DNA of 15,631 nt from Hyphomicrobiales bacterium (GTDB taxonomy: Bacteria; Pseudomonadota; Alphaproteobacteria; Rhizobiales; Kaistiaceae). Numbering within the stretch: position 1 is the first letter of the stretch; each line of letters starts with the position of its first letter. The translations under genes and the position numbers were made by a program. The stretch is from the NCBI GenBank assembly GCA_017305815.1, contig JAFKJZ010000340.1, positions 1 to 15,631 of the forward strand. Direction: 5' to 3'. Under the pieces are notes generated by a model. That model did not search any database. It was not told the DNA's origin and was given only the letters and a program-made list of their open reading frames with translations. Shown piece after piece: positions 8,528 to 15,631 of the stretch.

Positions 8528-8833
8528 TTACCAGCTCGACTTGACGAGGCCCGGGATCAACCCCAGCGACCCGAGTTCGCGCAATGCAATACGCGACATC
8601 ATCAGCTTGCGATAGACACCGCGCGGGCGGCCCGTCACTTCGCAACGATTGCGGATGCGCGTCTCGGACGCGTTCCGCGGCAGCTCCGCCAGCTTGAGGC
8701 GCGCCTGGAAGCGCTCCTCGAGCGACAGGCTCTCGTCATTTGCCACAGCCTTCAGGCGGTCGCGCTTGCCGGCATACTGCTTGGCAAGCTTGCGGCGCCG
8801 GTTGTTCTTCTCGATCGAGCTCTTCTTAGCCAT
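8528..8833 (-). CDS. rpsN: 30S ribosomal protein S14 (zinc-independent form)
   Basis: S14 is in the 30S head near the A site. At 101 residues with a single cysteine ('[20 protein letters not shown]') it is the long, zinc-independent form and lacks the paired CxxC motifs of the ~61-residue zinc form. Other blocks are '[20 protein letters not shown]' and the C-terminal '[12 protein letters not shown]'. GAGGG lies about seven bases before the ATG. It is 30 bp downstream of rplE in standard spc order. Confidence 0.97.
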   Translation of the reverse strand: MAKKSSIEKNNRRRKLAKQYAGKRDRLKAVANDESLSLEERFQARLKLAELPRNASETRIRNRCEVTGRPRGVYRKLMMSRIALRELGSLGLIPGLVKSSW

Positions 8834-8863
8834 CGATTGTCCCTCGTCCTATCCCGGCACCGG

Positions 8864-9421
8864 TTACTGGCGGAACGGGAAGTTCAGCGCCTTCAGAAGG
8901 GCGCGAGCTTCCTCGTCGGTCTTGGCCGTGGTGCAGACGATCACGTCCATTCCCCAGACCTGATCAATCTTGTCGTAATTGATCTCCGGGAAAATCAGGT
9001 GCTCCTTGATGCCCATGGCGAAGTTGCCACGACCATCAAAGCTCTTCGGGTTCAGGCCGCGGAAGTCACGGACGCGCGGCAGCGCGATCGTGACCAGGCG
9101 GTCGAGGAACTCGTACATGCGCGCCTTGCGCAGCGTGACCTTGCCACCGATCGGCATGTTCTCGCGCAGCTTGAACGTCGCAATGGACTTCGAAGCCTTC
9201 GTCACGGCCGGCTTCTGGCCAGCGATGAGCGCCAGGTCACCAAGGGCGGTGCCGACCTTCTTGGAATCGTTGACGGCTTCGCCAACGCCCATGTTCAGCA
9301 CGATCTTCTCGAGACGAGGAACCTGCATCGGGTTCTTGTACCCGAATTCCTCGACGAGCTTCGCCCGTACTTCGTCTTCATAAAACTTCTTGAGCCGCGG
9401 CTCGTAAGCTGCCTCAGCCAT
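8864..9421 (-). CDS. rplE: 50S ribosomal protein L5
   Basis: L5 binds 5S rRNA in the central protuberance, bridges to S13 and touches P-site tRNA. The 185-residue sequence includes '[20 protein letters not shown]' and '[20 protein letters not shown]' in the N-terminal half, then '[20 protein letters not shown]', '[20 protein letters not shown]' and '[19 protein letters not shown]'. The ATG lies inside the end of rplX, overlapping by 8 bp, with GGAG nine bases upstream, so translation is probably coupled. The 185-residue length is typical. Confidence 0.98.
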   Translation of the reverse strand: MAEAAYEPRLKKFYEDEVRAKLVEEFGYKNPMQVPRLEKIVLNMGVGEAVNDSKKVGTALGDLALIAGQKPAVTKASKSIATFKLRENMPIGGKVTLRKARMYEFLDRLVTIALPRVRDFRGLNPKSFDGRGNFAMGIKEHLIFPEINYDKIDQVWGMDVIVCTTAKTDEEARALLKALNFPFRQ

Positions 9422-9731
9422 CGATCACATCTCCCGAACGCTTTGCGACGCGTTGTTTGCGCCCGTCTTCGGTCACCTGGAAACCGACGCGAGTCGGCTT
9501 GCCATCCTTGGGATCAGCCAGGGCGATGTTCGACAGATGGATCGGGAGCTCCTTGGCGACGATGCCGCCCTGCTCGCTCGCCGTCTGCTTCTGGTGCTTG
9601 CGACCGACGTTGACGCCACGCACGACGGCGCGGTCTTCCGACGGGATCACGCGAAGCACTTCGCCCGACTTACCTTTATCCTTGCCTGCGAGGACGACGA
9701 CGTTGTCGCCCTTCTTGATCTTGGCAGCCAT
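9414..9731 (-). CDS. rplX: 50S ribosomal protein L24
   Basis: L24 initiates large-subunit assembly and lines the tunnel exit. The 105-residue product has an N-terminal KOW motif ('[20 protein letters not shown]', residues ~4-24) followed by '[20 protein letters not shown]' and '[20 protein letters not shown]'. The start at 9731 is ATG, overlapping the rplN TGA by one base (TGATG), with GGAGG seven bases upstream. A GTG one codon earlier is also in frame but sits only four bases from the same Shine-Dalgarno. Confidence 0.97.
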   Translation of the reverse strand: MAAKIKKGDNVVVLAGKDKGKSGEVLRVIPSEDRAVVRGVNVGRKHQKQTASEQGGIVAKELPIHLSNIALADPKDGKPTRVGFQVTEDGRKQRVAKRSGDVIDG

Positions 9732-10099
9732 CACAGCACCTCCGGCGCGAGCGAGATGATCTTCATGTGGTTCTTCGCGCGAAGCTCACGCGGAACCGGC
9801 CCGAAGATACGAGTCCCGATCGGCTCCTTCTGGTTGTTGATCAGAACCGCCGCATTCTTGTCGAAACGGATGACGCTGCCATCCGGACGACGAATATCCT
9901 TGGCTGTGCGAACGACGACCGCCTTCATGACGTCGCCCTTCTTCACGCGACCCCGCGGGATCGCCTCCTTGATCGACACAACGATGATGTCGCCGACCGA
10001 GGCGTACTTCCGCTTGGAACCGCCGAGAACCTTGATGCACATCACACGACGAGCGCCGGAATTATCCGCCACGTCGAGGTTAGTCTGCATCTGAATCAT
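9731..10099 (-). CDS. rplN: 50S ribosomal protein L14
   Basis: L14 forms intersubunit bridge B8 with 16S helix 14 and is a target of the silencing factor RsfS. It has 122 residues, the family's exact usual length. It shows '[20 protein letters not shown]', '[20 protein letters not shown]', '[20 protein letters not shown]' and '[13 protein letters not shown]'. The Shine-Dalgarno is weak (AGGCGG region). It lies 70 bp after rpsQ at the classical S10/spc boundary; I do not see a convincing promoter in that gap. Confidence 0.98.
   Translation of the reverse strand: MIQMQTNLDVADNSGARRVMCIKVLGGSKRKYASVGDIIVVSIKEAIPRGRVKKGDVMKAVVVRTAKDIRRPDGSVIRFDKNAAVLINNQKEPIGTRIFGPVPRELRAKNHMKIISLAPEVL
9739..9743 (-). 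promoter_or_regulatory. Ribosome binding site of rplX (decides between ATG and GTG)
   Basis: GGAGG within the last codons of rplN, seven bases before the ATG at 9731 but only four before the GTG at 9734, so the ATG is preferred. Confidence 0.7.
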
Positions 10100-10169
10100 G
10101 ACTGGCCGCCTACTTTTATGGTTGCCACCGACCCGAAGGGATCAGCAGCAACGAACCTTATCCAGTGCC

Positions 10170-10418
10170 TTACTTGTCGCCCGACTGCTCGGTACCGACA
10201 ACGATCCAGCGCTTGTTCTTCGAAATCGGCGCCGTCTCTTCGATGGAGACCAGGTCGCCAATCTTGTGAACGTTGCCTTCGTCATGCGCGTGGTACTTCT
10301 TCGTCCGACGCACGGTCTTCTTCAAGACCGGATGCGTGAAGCGACGCTCGACGAGAACAACGACAGTCTTGTCGGTCTTGTCGCTGACGACGCTGCCCTG
10401 CAGAACGCGTTTCGGCAT
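10170..10418 (-). CDS. rpsQ: 30S ribosomal protein S17
   Basis: OB-fold protein binding 16S rRNA in the 5' domain early in assembly. The 82-residue product starts '[20 protein letters not shown]' and includes the signature '[19 protein letters not shown]' and '[19 protein letters not shown]'. ATG at 10418 is preceded by GAGGAGG at five bases, which rules out longer upstream frames. It follows rpmC after 10 bp and is the last gene of the S10 block. Confidence 0.97.
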   Translation of the reverse strand: MPKRVLQGSVVSDKTDKTVVVLVERRFTHPVLKKTVRRTKKYHAHDEGNVHKIGDLVSIEETAPISKNKRWIVVGTEQSGDK

Positions 10419-10428
10419 GCTCGCCTCC

Positions 10429-10629
10429 TCAGCGCTTGTCCGCCGCGCTCTTCTGCGCAGCGATGGTCTTGATCCTGGCGATGTCGCGGCGAACCTGCCG
10501 GACACGCGCCGTGTTTTCGAGCTGGCCGGTCGCCCGCTGAAAGCGCAGGTTGAACTGCTCCTTCTTCAGGTTTCCGAGCTCGGTTTCGAGCTGATCGGCG
10601 GTCTGCAGCCGAACGTCTTTCGCCTTCAT
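10429..10629 (-). CDS. rpmC: 50S ribosomal protein L29
   Basis: Two-helix protein next to L23 at the tunnel exit, part of the docking site for trigger factor and SRP. The 66 residues begin '[20 protein letters not shown]' and contain the hallmark '[20 protein letters not shown]' and '[15 protein letters not shown]'. GAGGAT lies upstream of the ATG at 10629. It is 25 bp after rplP and 10 bp before rpsQ. Confidence 0.97.
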   Translation of the reverse strand: MKAKDVRLQTADQLETELGNLKKEQFNLRFQRATGQLENTARVRQVRRDIARIKTIAAQKSAADKR

Positions 10630-10654
10630 GGCCCTATCCTCGTCCGTTCGCCGA

Positions 10655-11068
10655 TCAATCGGCGATGCGCTGTACGAAGCGCGTCTTGATCGGGAGCTTC
10701 GCCGCGCCGAGACGGAGCGCCTCACGGGCGGTCTCCTCGTCGACACCGTCGATCTCAAACATGATCCGGCCAGGCTTGACGCGGGACGCCCAGTATTCCG
10801 GGGCGCCCTTACCCTTACCCATTCGGACTTCGGTCGGCTTCGACGTGACGGGCACATCCGGGAAAATCCGGATCCACACGCGTCCCGCGCGCTTCATAGC
10901 ACGAGTGATCGCGCGGCGCGCCGCTTCGATCTGTCGCGCCGTGACGCGTTCCGGCTCCAGGGCCTTGAGGCCGAACCCGCCGAAGTTCAGATCCGTACCA
11001 CCCTTGGCGACGCCATGGATACGGCCCTTGAACTGCTTGCGGAACTTGGTGCGCTTCGGTTGCAGCAT
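10655..11068 (-). CDS. rplP: 50S ribosomal protein L16
   Basis: L16 lies between the central protuberance and the A-site finger and helps position A-site tRNA. The 137-residue sequence has '[19 protein letters not shown]', '[20 protein letters not shown]' and '[20 protein letters not shown]'. Arg82 here aligns with E. coli Arg81, hydroxylated by RoxA/YcfD; whether this organism modifies it is unknown. The start is ATG with a weak GAGAG upstream. It is 32 bp after rpsC. Confidence 0.98.
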   Translation of the reverse strand: MLQPKRTKFRKQFKGRIHGVAKGGTDLNFGGFGLKALEPERVTARQIEAARRAITRAMKRAGRVWIRIFPDVPVTSKPTEVRMGKGKGAPEYWASRVKPGRIMFEIDGVDEETAREALRLGAAKLPIKTRFVQRIAD

Positions 11069-11100
11069 TTCTGTTCTCTCTCGCCCTCAGTTCCGACCGA

Positions 11101-11811
11101 TTAGGCCGCGGCGTCGCGACGACGAGTATTCGAGCCCTGCTCGTTACCCTCAGTCAGGCGACGCTCGGAAGCCATCGGATCGTGCTCGAGGATTTCACCC
11201 TTGAAGATCCACACCTTGATACCGCACGTGCCATAGGCCGTGTGGGCGGTCGCGGTGCCGTAGTCGATGTCAGCGCGCAGCGTGTGCAGCGGAACCCGAC
11301 CCTCGCGGTACCACTCGAGGCGGGCGATTTCCGCGCCACCAAGACGGCCACCGGCGTTGATGCGGATGCCCTGGGCGCCGAGACGCATCGCCGACTGGAC
11401 GGCGCGCTTCATGGCGCGGCGGAACGCGACGCGGCGCTCCAGCTGCTGGGCGATCGAGGCCGCGACCAGGGTCGCGTCGATCTCCGGCTTGCGGACTTCG
11501 ACGATGTTCAGATGCACTTCGCTGTCGGTCAGCTTGCCGACCAGCTTGCGCAGCTTCTCGATGTCGGCGCCCTTCTTGCCGATCACGATGCCCGGACGAG
11601 CCGAGTAGATCGTGACGCGGCACTTGCGGTGCGGACGCTCGATGACGATCTTGGAGACCGCCGCCTGCTTCAGCTCGACCAAGAGCATCTCGCGGATGCG
11701 GATGTCCTCATGGAGCAGCTTGCCGTATTCGCCCTTGTTGGCGAACCAGCGGCTGTCCCACGTCCGGTTGATACCGAGGCGGAGGCCAATCGGATTGACT
11801 TTCTGGCCCAT
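11101..11811 (-). CDS. rpsC: 30S ribosomal protein S3
   Basis: S3 lines the mRNA entry tunnel with S4 and S5 and contributes to helicase activity. The 236-residue product starts '[20 protein letters not shown]', has the KH domain with the GKKG loop at 78-81 ('[20 protein letters not shown]'), and the C-terminal S3 domain with '[12 protein letters not shown]'-like sequence ('[20 protein letters not shown]') and '[19 protein letters not shown]'. The last ~25 residues are a polar tail. Its ATG overlaps the rplV stop by one base (TAATG), with GAGGAGG seven bases upstream. Confidence 0.98.
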   Translation of the reverse strand: MGQKVNPIGLRLGINRTWDSRWFANKGEYGKLLHEDIRIREMLLVELKQAAVSKIVIERPHRKCRVTIYSARPGIVIGKKGADIEKLRKLVGKLTDSEVHLNIVEVRKPEIDATLVAASIAQQLERRVAFRRAMKRAVQSAMRLGAQGIRINAGGRLGGAEIARLEWYREGRVPLHTLRADIDYGTATAHTAYGTCGIKVWIFKGEILEHDPMASERRLTEGNEQGSNTRRRDAAA

Positions 11812-12191
11812 TATGCAGCCTCCTCGGTCTCACGCACCACGATGGTCAGGTGCGAAAACGGCTTCTCGATCCGGCCGACGCGACCGCGAGCCCGCGGCGT
11901 CCAGCGCTTCATCACCAGGGCCTTGCCGACGAATGCCTCGGCGACCACCAGCGAATCAACGTCGAGATCGTGATTGTTCTCGGCGTTTGCGATCGCGGAT
12001 TCCAGCGTCTTCTTTACGTCACGCGCAATCCGCTTCTCGGAGAAGGTCAGGTCGGCGAGCGCCGTGCTGGCCTTCTTGCCGCGGATCAGCTGGGCGACAA
12101 GGTTGAGCTTGCGCGGAGAGACACGGATCATGCGCGTGATCGCGCGGGCCTCGTTGTCTTTCAGCGCGCGTTCGCGCTTCGGCTTGCCCAT
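11811..12191 (-). CDS. rplV: 50S ribosomal protein L22
   Basis: L22 contacts all 23S domains; its beta-hairpin lines the peptide exit tunnel constriction. The 126-residue protein begins '[20 protein letters not shown]' and includes '[20 protein letters not shown]', the helix '[17 protein letters not shown]' and the hairpin region '[20 protein letters not shown]'. ATG at 12191 is one base after the rpsS stop, with GAGGA upstream, and starts at the usual place; the longer frame to 12326 is antisense-like sequence across rpsS. N-terminus is slightly longer than the E. coli protein. Confidence 0.97.
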   Translation of the reverse strand: MGKPKRERALKDNEARAITRMIRVSPRKLNLVAQLIRGKKASTALADLTFSEKRIARDVKKTLESAIANAENNHDLDVDSLVVAEAFVGKALVMKRWTPRARGRVGRIEKPFSHLTIVVRETEEAA

Positions 12192-12192
12192 G

Positions 12193-12471
12193 TTACTTCC
12201 TCTTCGCCTTCTTGTCGGCCGTGTGGCCATAGTAGGTCCGGCTCGGCGAGAACTCGCCGAACTTGTGACCGACCATGTCCTCGTTGACGATGACCGGAAC
12301 GTGCTTCTGGCCGTTATAGACGCCAAACGTCAAGCCCACAAACTGGGGCAGGATCGTGGAGCGACGGCTCCAGATCTTGATCACCTCGCCACGACCCGAA
12401 GAGCGGCTCTTCTCGGCCTTGCGGAGGAGATAGCCGTCGACGAACGGGCCTTTCCAAATAGAACGAGCCAC
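12193..12471 (-). CDS. rpsS: 30S ribosomal protein S19
   Basis: S19 pairs with S13 in the 30S head near the A site. The 92-residue product '[20 protein letters not shown]' ... '[20 protein letters not shown]' ... '[20 protein letters not shown]' is complete at the family's usual length. The start codon is GTG at 12471, because the family N-terminus begins exactly there and GAGAGGGG lies six bases upstream; there is no nearby in-frame ATG that gives a sensible protein. It starts 14 bp after the rplB stop. Confidence 0.96.
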   Translation of the reverse strand: MARSIWKGPFVDGYLLRKAEKSRSSGRGEVIKIWSRRSTILPQFVGLTFGVYNGQKHVPVIVNEDMVGHKFGEFSPSRTYYGHTADKKAKRK

Positions 12472-12477
12472 GGACAG

Positions 12478-12485
12478 CCCCTCTC
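12478..12485 (-). promoter_or_regulatory. Ribosome binding site of rpsS (supports GTG start)
   Basis: GAGAGGGG on the minus strand, lying directly between the rplB stop codon and the spacer to the GTG at 12471 (six bases). It fixes the short 92-residue form. Confidence 0.75.
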
Positions 12486-13322
12486 TTACTTGCTCTTGCG
12501 CAGATGACGGCTGCGCGCGATGAACTTGTCGGTCGACTTGTTGTTGCGGGTCTTCTTGCCCTTGGTCGGCTTGCCCCACGGCGTGACCGGATGACGGCCA
12601 CCCGAGGTCCGGCCTTCACCACCGCCGTGCGGATGGTCGACCGGGTTCATGGCGACGCCACGGACGCTCGGACGCTTGCCAAGCCAACGGTTACGACCGG
12701 CCTTGCCGAGCGAGATGTTGGCGTGGTCCGGGTTCGAAACCGCACCGATCGTGGCCATGCAGGTCTGCGAGACCAGGCGCTGTTCGCCCGAGTTCAGGCG
12801 CAGGATCGCCATGGCGCCGTCGCGGCCAACATACTGTGCATAAGCACCGGCCGAACGGGCGATCTGACCGCCCTTGCCCGGCTTCATCTCGACGTTGTGG
12901 ACAATCGTGCCGACCGGCATCGCACCGAGCGGCATCGCGTTGCCCGGCTTCACGTCGGCCTGGGCCGCCGAGATCACCTTGTCGCCAACGGCCAGACGCT
13001 GCGGCGCCAGGATGTAGCTGAGCTCGCCATCCTCATACTTGATGAGGGCGATGAACGCCGTACGGTTCGGATCGTACTCGATCCGCTCGACGACGGCGGG
13101 GATGTCGCGCTTGTTACGCTTGAAGTCGATCAGGCGATAGGAACGCTTGTGGCCACCGCCACGGCCATAGGCCGTGACTCGTCCGAGATTGTTGCGACCG
13201 CCGCTCTGGCGGAGACCAACCGTCAGGCCCTTGACGGGCTTGCCGGCGTAGAGCTCCGAACGATCGACGAGAACAAGCTGGCGCTGTCCCGGCGTAGTCG
13301 GCTTGTAGTGCTTGAGAGCCAT
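12486..13322 (-). CDS. rplB: 50S ribosomal protein L2
   Basis: L2 is a primary 23S-binding protein near the peptidyl-transferase centre, needed for subunit association. The 278-residue protein contains '[20 protein letters not shown]', '[20 protein letters not shown]', '[17 protein letters not shown]' and '[20 protein letters not shown]' followed by [10 protein letters not shown]. His230 in that block aligns with E. coli His229, implicated in peptidyl-transferase function. The C-terminus is a basic tail. The Shine-Dalgarno is poor (AATAGG region, 23 bp after rplW), which is notable for such a highly expressed gene. Confidence 0.98.
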   Translation of the reverse strand: MALKHYKPTTPGQRQLVLVDRSELYAGKPVKGLTVGLRQSGGRNNLGRVTAYGRGGGHKRSYRLIDFKRNKRDIPAVVERIEYDPNRTAFIALIKYEDGELSYILAPQRLAVGDKVISAAQADVKPGNAMPLGAMPVGTIVHNVEMKPGKGGQIARSAGAYAQYVGRDGAMAILRLNSGEQRLVSQTCMATIGAVSNPDHANISLGKAGRNRWLGKRPSVRGVAMNPVDHPHGGGEGRTSGGRHPVTPWGKPTKGKKTRNNKSTDKFIARSRHLRKSK

Positions 13323-13345
13323 GGCTTCAGCCTATTCTTTTCGCG

Positions 13346-13639
13346 TCAGAGACCGGTAGAAACGTCGATCGACTGACCTTCAGCAAGCGTCACGATCGCC
13401 TTCTTGACGTCGCTCTGCTTGCCCACGATACCGCGGAAGCGCTTCACCTTGCCCTTGCGGACGAGGGTGTTCACACCCGTGACCTTGACCTTGAACAGCG
13501 CTTCGACAGCCGCCTTGATTTCGGGCTTCGTCGCGGTCTTCAGAACGTTGAAGACGACCTTGCTCTGTTCGGTGGCAATGGTCGACTTCTCGCTCAGCAC
13601 CGGGCTGCGGATGATGTCGTAATGCGACAGATCGCTCAT
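13346..13639 (-). CDS. rplW: 50S ribosomal protein L23
   Basis: L23 sits at the tunnel exit and is the main docking site for trigger factor and SRP. The 97 residues include '[20 protein letters not shown]', '[20 protein letters not shown]', '[20 protein letters not shown]' and '[12 protein letters not shown]'. Its ATG overlaps the rplD stop by 4 bp (ATGA) with AGGAG eight bases upstream, indicating coupled translation. Confidence 0.98.
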   Translation of the reverse strand: MSDLSHYDIIRSPVLSEKSTIATEQSKVVFNVLKTATKPEIKAAVEALFKVKVTGVNTLVRKGKVKRFRGIVGKQSDVKKAIVTLAEGQSIDVSTGL

Positions 13640-14256
13640 TTGAACCGCTCCTGCAGCGCCTCGACCGCAGCCTTGGTCAGCACGAGCTTCTCGCGGCGCA
13701 GAATGTCGTACACGTTGATGCCCTGCACCGGCAGAACGTCGATATGCGGGACGTTCCGGGTAGCAAGCCCGAAGTTCTCGTTGACCGAAGCGCCGTCGAT
13801 GATCAGCGCGTTGGCCCAGCCGAGCTTGGCAAGGTTTTCCTTGACCGCCTTGGTCTTCGGCGCATCGATGGCGATGTCCGAAACGATGACCAGGTTGTCG
13901 CCGCGGGCCTTGGCCGAGAGCGCGTGCTTCAGCGCCAGCTGGCGGAACTTCTTGGTCAGGTCGTGCGCATGGCTGCGCACCACCGGACCGAAGGCCTTGC
14001 CGCCGCCGCGGAACTGCGGCGCAGTCTTGGCGCCGTGGCGTGCGCCGCCGGTGCCCTTCTGCTTGTACATCTTCTTGGTCGTGCCGGAGATCTCCGAGCG
14101 ACCCTTCGACTTGTGCGTGCCGGCCTGGCGCTTGGCGAGCTGCCAGCGAACCATGCGGTGCAGGATATCGCCGCGCGGCTCGAGACCGAAGATCTCGTCC
14201 GAGAGCGAGATCTCGCCAGCAGCCGTACCGTCGAGCTTGGTGACCTTAATATCCAT
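13636..14256 (-). CDS. rplD: 50S ribosomal protein L4
   Basis: L4 reaches into the exit tunnel constriction and, in E. coli, also represses the S10 operon through its leader RNA. The 206-residue protein has '[20 protein letters not shown]', the tunnel loop region '[20 protein letters not shown]' continuing '[20 protein letters not shown]', and '[20 protein letters not shown]'. Two consecutive ATGs (14259 and 14256) can start it; I choose 14256 because AGGAGG is then seven bases away rather than four and the usual 206-residue length results. The start overlaps the rplC stop (TGATG). The S10 operon leader used by L4 in gammaproteobacteria is not recognisable upstream of rpsJ. Confidence 0.96.
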   Translation of the reverse strand: MDIKVTKLDGTAAGEISLSDEIFGLEPRGDILHRMVRWQLAKRQAGTHKSKGRSEISGTTKKMYKQKGTGGARHGAKTAPQFRGGGKAFGPVVRSHAHDLTKKFRQLALKHALSAKARGDNLVIVSDIAIDAPKTKAVKENLAKLGWANALIIDGASVNENFGLATRNVPHIDVLPVQGINVYDILRREKLVLTKAAVEALQERFK

Positions 14257-14975
14257 CATTCGGCCTCCTTCGCTTCGACCGCAGCTTCAGCCGTCGCACC
14301 GAGCTTCCGGAAGGCGCCCGGAACCGGGACATCCTTGGGGAGCGCGCGCTTGACCGCATCGCGAACCTCGATCCAGCCGCCCTTGGCGCCGGGAACGGCA
14401 CCCTCGACCATGATCAGGCCGCGCTCGACATCCGTGCGAACGACCTTGAGGTTCTGAGTGGTCACGCGGACGTCGCCCATGTGACCAGCCATCTTCTTGT
14501 TCTTGAACACCTTGCCCGGGTCCTGGCGCTGGCCAGTCGAACCGTGAACACGATGCGATACCGAGTTACCGTGGGTCGCGCGGCCACCACCGAAGTTGTG
14601 GCGCTTCATGACACCGGCAAAACCCTTACCGATCGAGGTGCCGCTGACGTCGACGAACTGGCCGACGACGAAATGCTCGGCGGTGAGTTCGGCGCCAACC
14701 TCGATGAGGTTGTCCGGGCTCACACGGAACTCCGTGACCTTGCGCTTCGGCTCGACCTCGGCCTTGGCGAAATGACCACGCTCAGCCTTCGGCGTGTTCT
14801 TCACCTTGGCGAGTCCGCTTCCGAGCTGGACCGCGGTGTACCCGTTCTTATCTTCCGTCCGATGAGCAACAACCTGGCAGTTGTCCAGCTTCAGCACCGT
14901 CACCGGCACCTGCTCGCCCGCATCCGTGTAGATGCGGGTCATGCCCACCTTCTGTGCGATCAATCCAGAGCGCAT
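14256..14975 (-). CDS. rplC: 50S ribosomal protein L3
   Basis: L3 is one of the first proteins to bind 23S rRNA, with a loop reaching toward the peptidyl-transferase centre. The 239-residue product begins '[20 protein letters not shown]' and contains '[18 protein letters not shown]'-type sequence ('[20 protein letters not shown]') and the central loop '[20 protein letters not shown]'. The Gln after GSTG aligns with the glutamine methylated by PrmB in E. coli. ATG at 14975 has GAGGAT upstream; the frame continues open to 15017 inside rpsJ but that extension is not family sequence. A short Ala/Glu-rich tail ends the protein. The gene lies 16 bp after rpsJ. Confidence 0.97.
   Translation of the reverse strand: MRSGLIAQKVGMTRIYTDAGEQVPVTVLKLDNCQVVAHRTEDKNGYTAVQLGSGLAKVKNTPKAERGHFAKAEVEPKRKVTEFRVSPDNLIEVGAELTAEHFVVGQFVDVSGTSIGKGFAGVMKRHNFGGGRATHGNSVSHRVHGSTGQRQDPGKVFKNKKMAGHMGDVRVTTQNLKVVRTDVERGLIMVEGAVPGAKGGWIEVRDAVKRALPKDVPVPGAFRKLGATAEAAVEAKEAE
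14264..14269 (-). promoter_or_regulatory. Ribosome binding site of rplD (decides between two ATGs)
   Basis: AGGAGG in the last codons of rplC, seven bases before the second ATG (14256) and four before the first (14259). The spacing favours the second. Confidence 0.65.
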
Positions 14976-14991
14976 TCTATCCTCGCTCGCC

Positions 14992-15300
14992 TCAGAGCTT
15001 AATTTCGACGTCCACACCGGCCGCCAGGTCGAGCTTCATCAGCGCGTCCACGGTCTGCGGGGTGGGGTCGACGATGTCGAGAAGACGCTTATGCGTGCGC
15101 ATCTCGAACTGCTCACGGCTCTTCTTGTCGATATGCGGCGACCGATTCACGGTGAACTTCTCAATCTGCGTGGGAAGTGGCACCGGGCCAACAACGCGCG
15201 CGCCGGTACGCTTCGCCGTGTTTACGATCTCACGCGTCGACGCATCGAGAATGCGATGGTCGAACGCTTTGAGCCGGATCCGGATATTCTGACCGTTCAT
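14992..15300 (-). CDS. rpsJ: 30S ribosomal protein S10
   Basis: S10 is in the 30S head and also acts as NusE in transcription antitermination and NusG-mediated transcription-translation coupling. The 102 residues include '[20 protein letters not shown]', '[20 protein letters not shown]', '[20 protein letters not shown]' and '[13 protein letters not shown]'. The ATG is preceded by a GAGGA motif. It follows tuf after 65 bp, so this organism has the tuf-S10 linkage, and it opens the S10 block. Confidence 0.98.
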   Translation of the reverse strand: MNGQNIRIRLKAFDHRILDASTREIVNTAKRTGARVVGPVPLPTQIEKFTVNRSPHIDKKSREQFEMRTHKRLLDIVDPTPQTVDALMKLDLAAGVDVEIKL

Positions 15301-15323
15301 CGATTTCTGTCCTCAGGTGACAT

Positions 15324-15348
15324 GGGCGCGCGACGTATCCGCGCGCCC
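15324..15348 (-). other. GC-only stem-loop between tuf and rpsJ
   Basis: Perfect 9-bp arms GGGCGCGCG / CGCGCGCCC with a 7-base loop, 17 bp past the tuf stop codon. On the mRNA it is followed by ATGTCACC rather than a U-run, so it is not a complete intrinsic terminator. It could cause pausing or partial attenuation, protect the tuf 3' end, or be a processing site separating tuf from the S10 genes. Confidence 0.65.
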
Positions 15349-15365
15349 GGTCCGGATCTTCCGAC

Positions 15366-15631
15366 TTACTTAATGATGCTGGCGACGACGCCGGCACCCA
15401 CGGTGCGGCCGCCTTCGCGGATCGTGAAGCGCTGGCCCACGTCCATGGCGATCGGCGCGATGAGCTTGATGCCCAGCGCGACGTTGTCGCCCGGCATCAC
15501 CATCTCGACGCCTTCCGGCAGCGTCACCACGCCCGTCACGTCGGTCGTGCGGAAGTAGAACTGCGGACGGTAGTTGGTGAAGAACGGCGTGTGACGGCCA
15601 CCCTCTTCCTTCGTCAGGATGTAAGCCTCGG
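15366..15631 (-). CDS. tuf: Elongation factor Tu, C-terminal part (gene cut by window edge)
   Basis: EF-Tu brings aminoacyl-tRNA to the ribosome as a GTP complex. Only the last 87 residues are inside the window. They cover domain III: '[20 protein letters not shown]', '[19 protein letters not shown]', '[20 protein letters not shown]' and the end '[15 protein letters not shown]' before TAA. The sequence is a clear match to bacterial EF-Tu. The GTPase domain, and probably fusA, rpsG and rpsL, should lie beyond the right edge. Confidence 0.98.
   Translation of the reverse strand, partial: EAYILTKEEGGRHTPFFTNYRPQFYFRTTDVTGVVTLPEGVEMVMPGDNVALGIKLIAPIAMDVGQRFTIREGGRTVGAGVVASIIK

Noticed and set aside
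9414..9440. S8 translational operator near the rplE start, as in E. coli
   Set aside because: I could not find the bulged helix expected for S8 binding by eye, and the rplX-rplE overlap leaves little room; needs a covariance-model search.
8468..9613. Plus-strand open frame across rpsH, rpsN, rplE and rplX (381 codons)
   Set aside because: Runs antisense through four certain ribosomal genes and their junctions; no recognisable domain.
10100..10169. Promoter at the S10/spc boundary (rpsQ-rplN gap)
   Set aside because: I saw no convincing -35/-10 pair; the 70-bp gap alone is not enough evidence.
12504..13376. Plus-strand open frame opposite rplB (290 codons)
   Set aside because: Antisense shadow of rplB with no ribosome binding site or family resemblance.
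14976..15017. Longer rplC start inside rpsJ
   Set aside because: The 14 extra residues are not L3 sequence; the ATG at 14975 has its own ribosome binding site and gives the canonical N-terminus.

Overview
This window is almost entirely the conserved ribosomal-protein supercluster of an alphaproteobacterium, read on the minus strand. It contains the end of tuf followed by the S10, spc and alpha gene blocks fused into one run of 28 genes. GC-rich sequence, protein sequences of alphaproteobacterial type (short-LID Adk, 101-residue cysteine-poor S14, RpoA starting near '[12 protein letters not shown]'), adk sitting between secY and rpsM, and the absence of rpsD and rpmJ all point to Alphaproteobacteria. 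The order Hyphomicrobiales (Rhizobiales) is my best guess, from overall familiarity only.

Layout in the direction of transcription (right to left). The 3' end of tuf (15631-15366) is followed by a 65-bp spacer with a strong hairpin. The S10 block is rpsJ, rplC, rplD, rplW, rplB, rpsS, rplV, rpsC, rplP, rpmC, rpsQ (15300-10170). A 70-bp spacer leads to the spc block: rplN, rplX, rplE, rpsN, rpsH, rplF, rplR, rpsE, rpmD, rplO, secY, adk (10099-3794). A 160-bp spacer leads to the alpha block: rpsM, rpsK, rpoA, rplQ (3633-1172). A textbook intrinsic terminator lies about 25 bp past the rplQ stop codon and ends the supercluster. Most junctions are 1-8 bp overlaps or short gaps with clear Shine-Dalgarno sequences, so translation is probably coupled through much of the cluster. 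The longer spacers (tuf-rpsJ, rplO-secY, adk-rpsM, rpsM-rpsK, rpsK-rpoA) each hold GC-rich inverted repeats without U-tracts. These are the likeliest places for processing or internal control.

The left end (2-808, plus strand) is the 3' part of a convergent gene. It encodes a Pro/Ala/Glu-rich protein with a compact conserved-looking C-terminal domain of unknown function. Between it and the terminator lie about 360 bp of non-coding DNA with two copies of a REP-like palindromic repeat.

Functionally the cluster makes most of the early-assembling and exit-tunnel proteins of the large subunit, a large share of the small-subunit proteins, EF-Tu, the SecY translocon channel, adenylate kinase and the RNA polymerase alpha subunit. 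These are co-expressed for growth-rate-linked production of the gene-expression machinery. I found no sign of a novel system: no mobile element, CRISPR array, tRNA or rRNA. Findings are therefore modest and concern spacer structures, start-codon choice, gene content and the one unknown gene.
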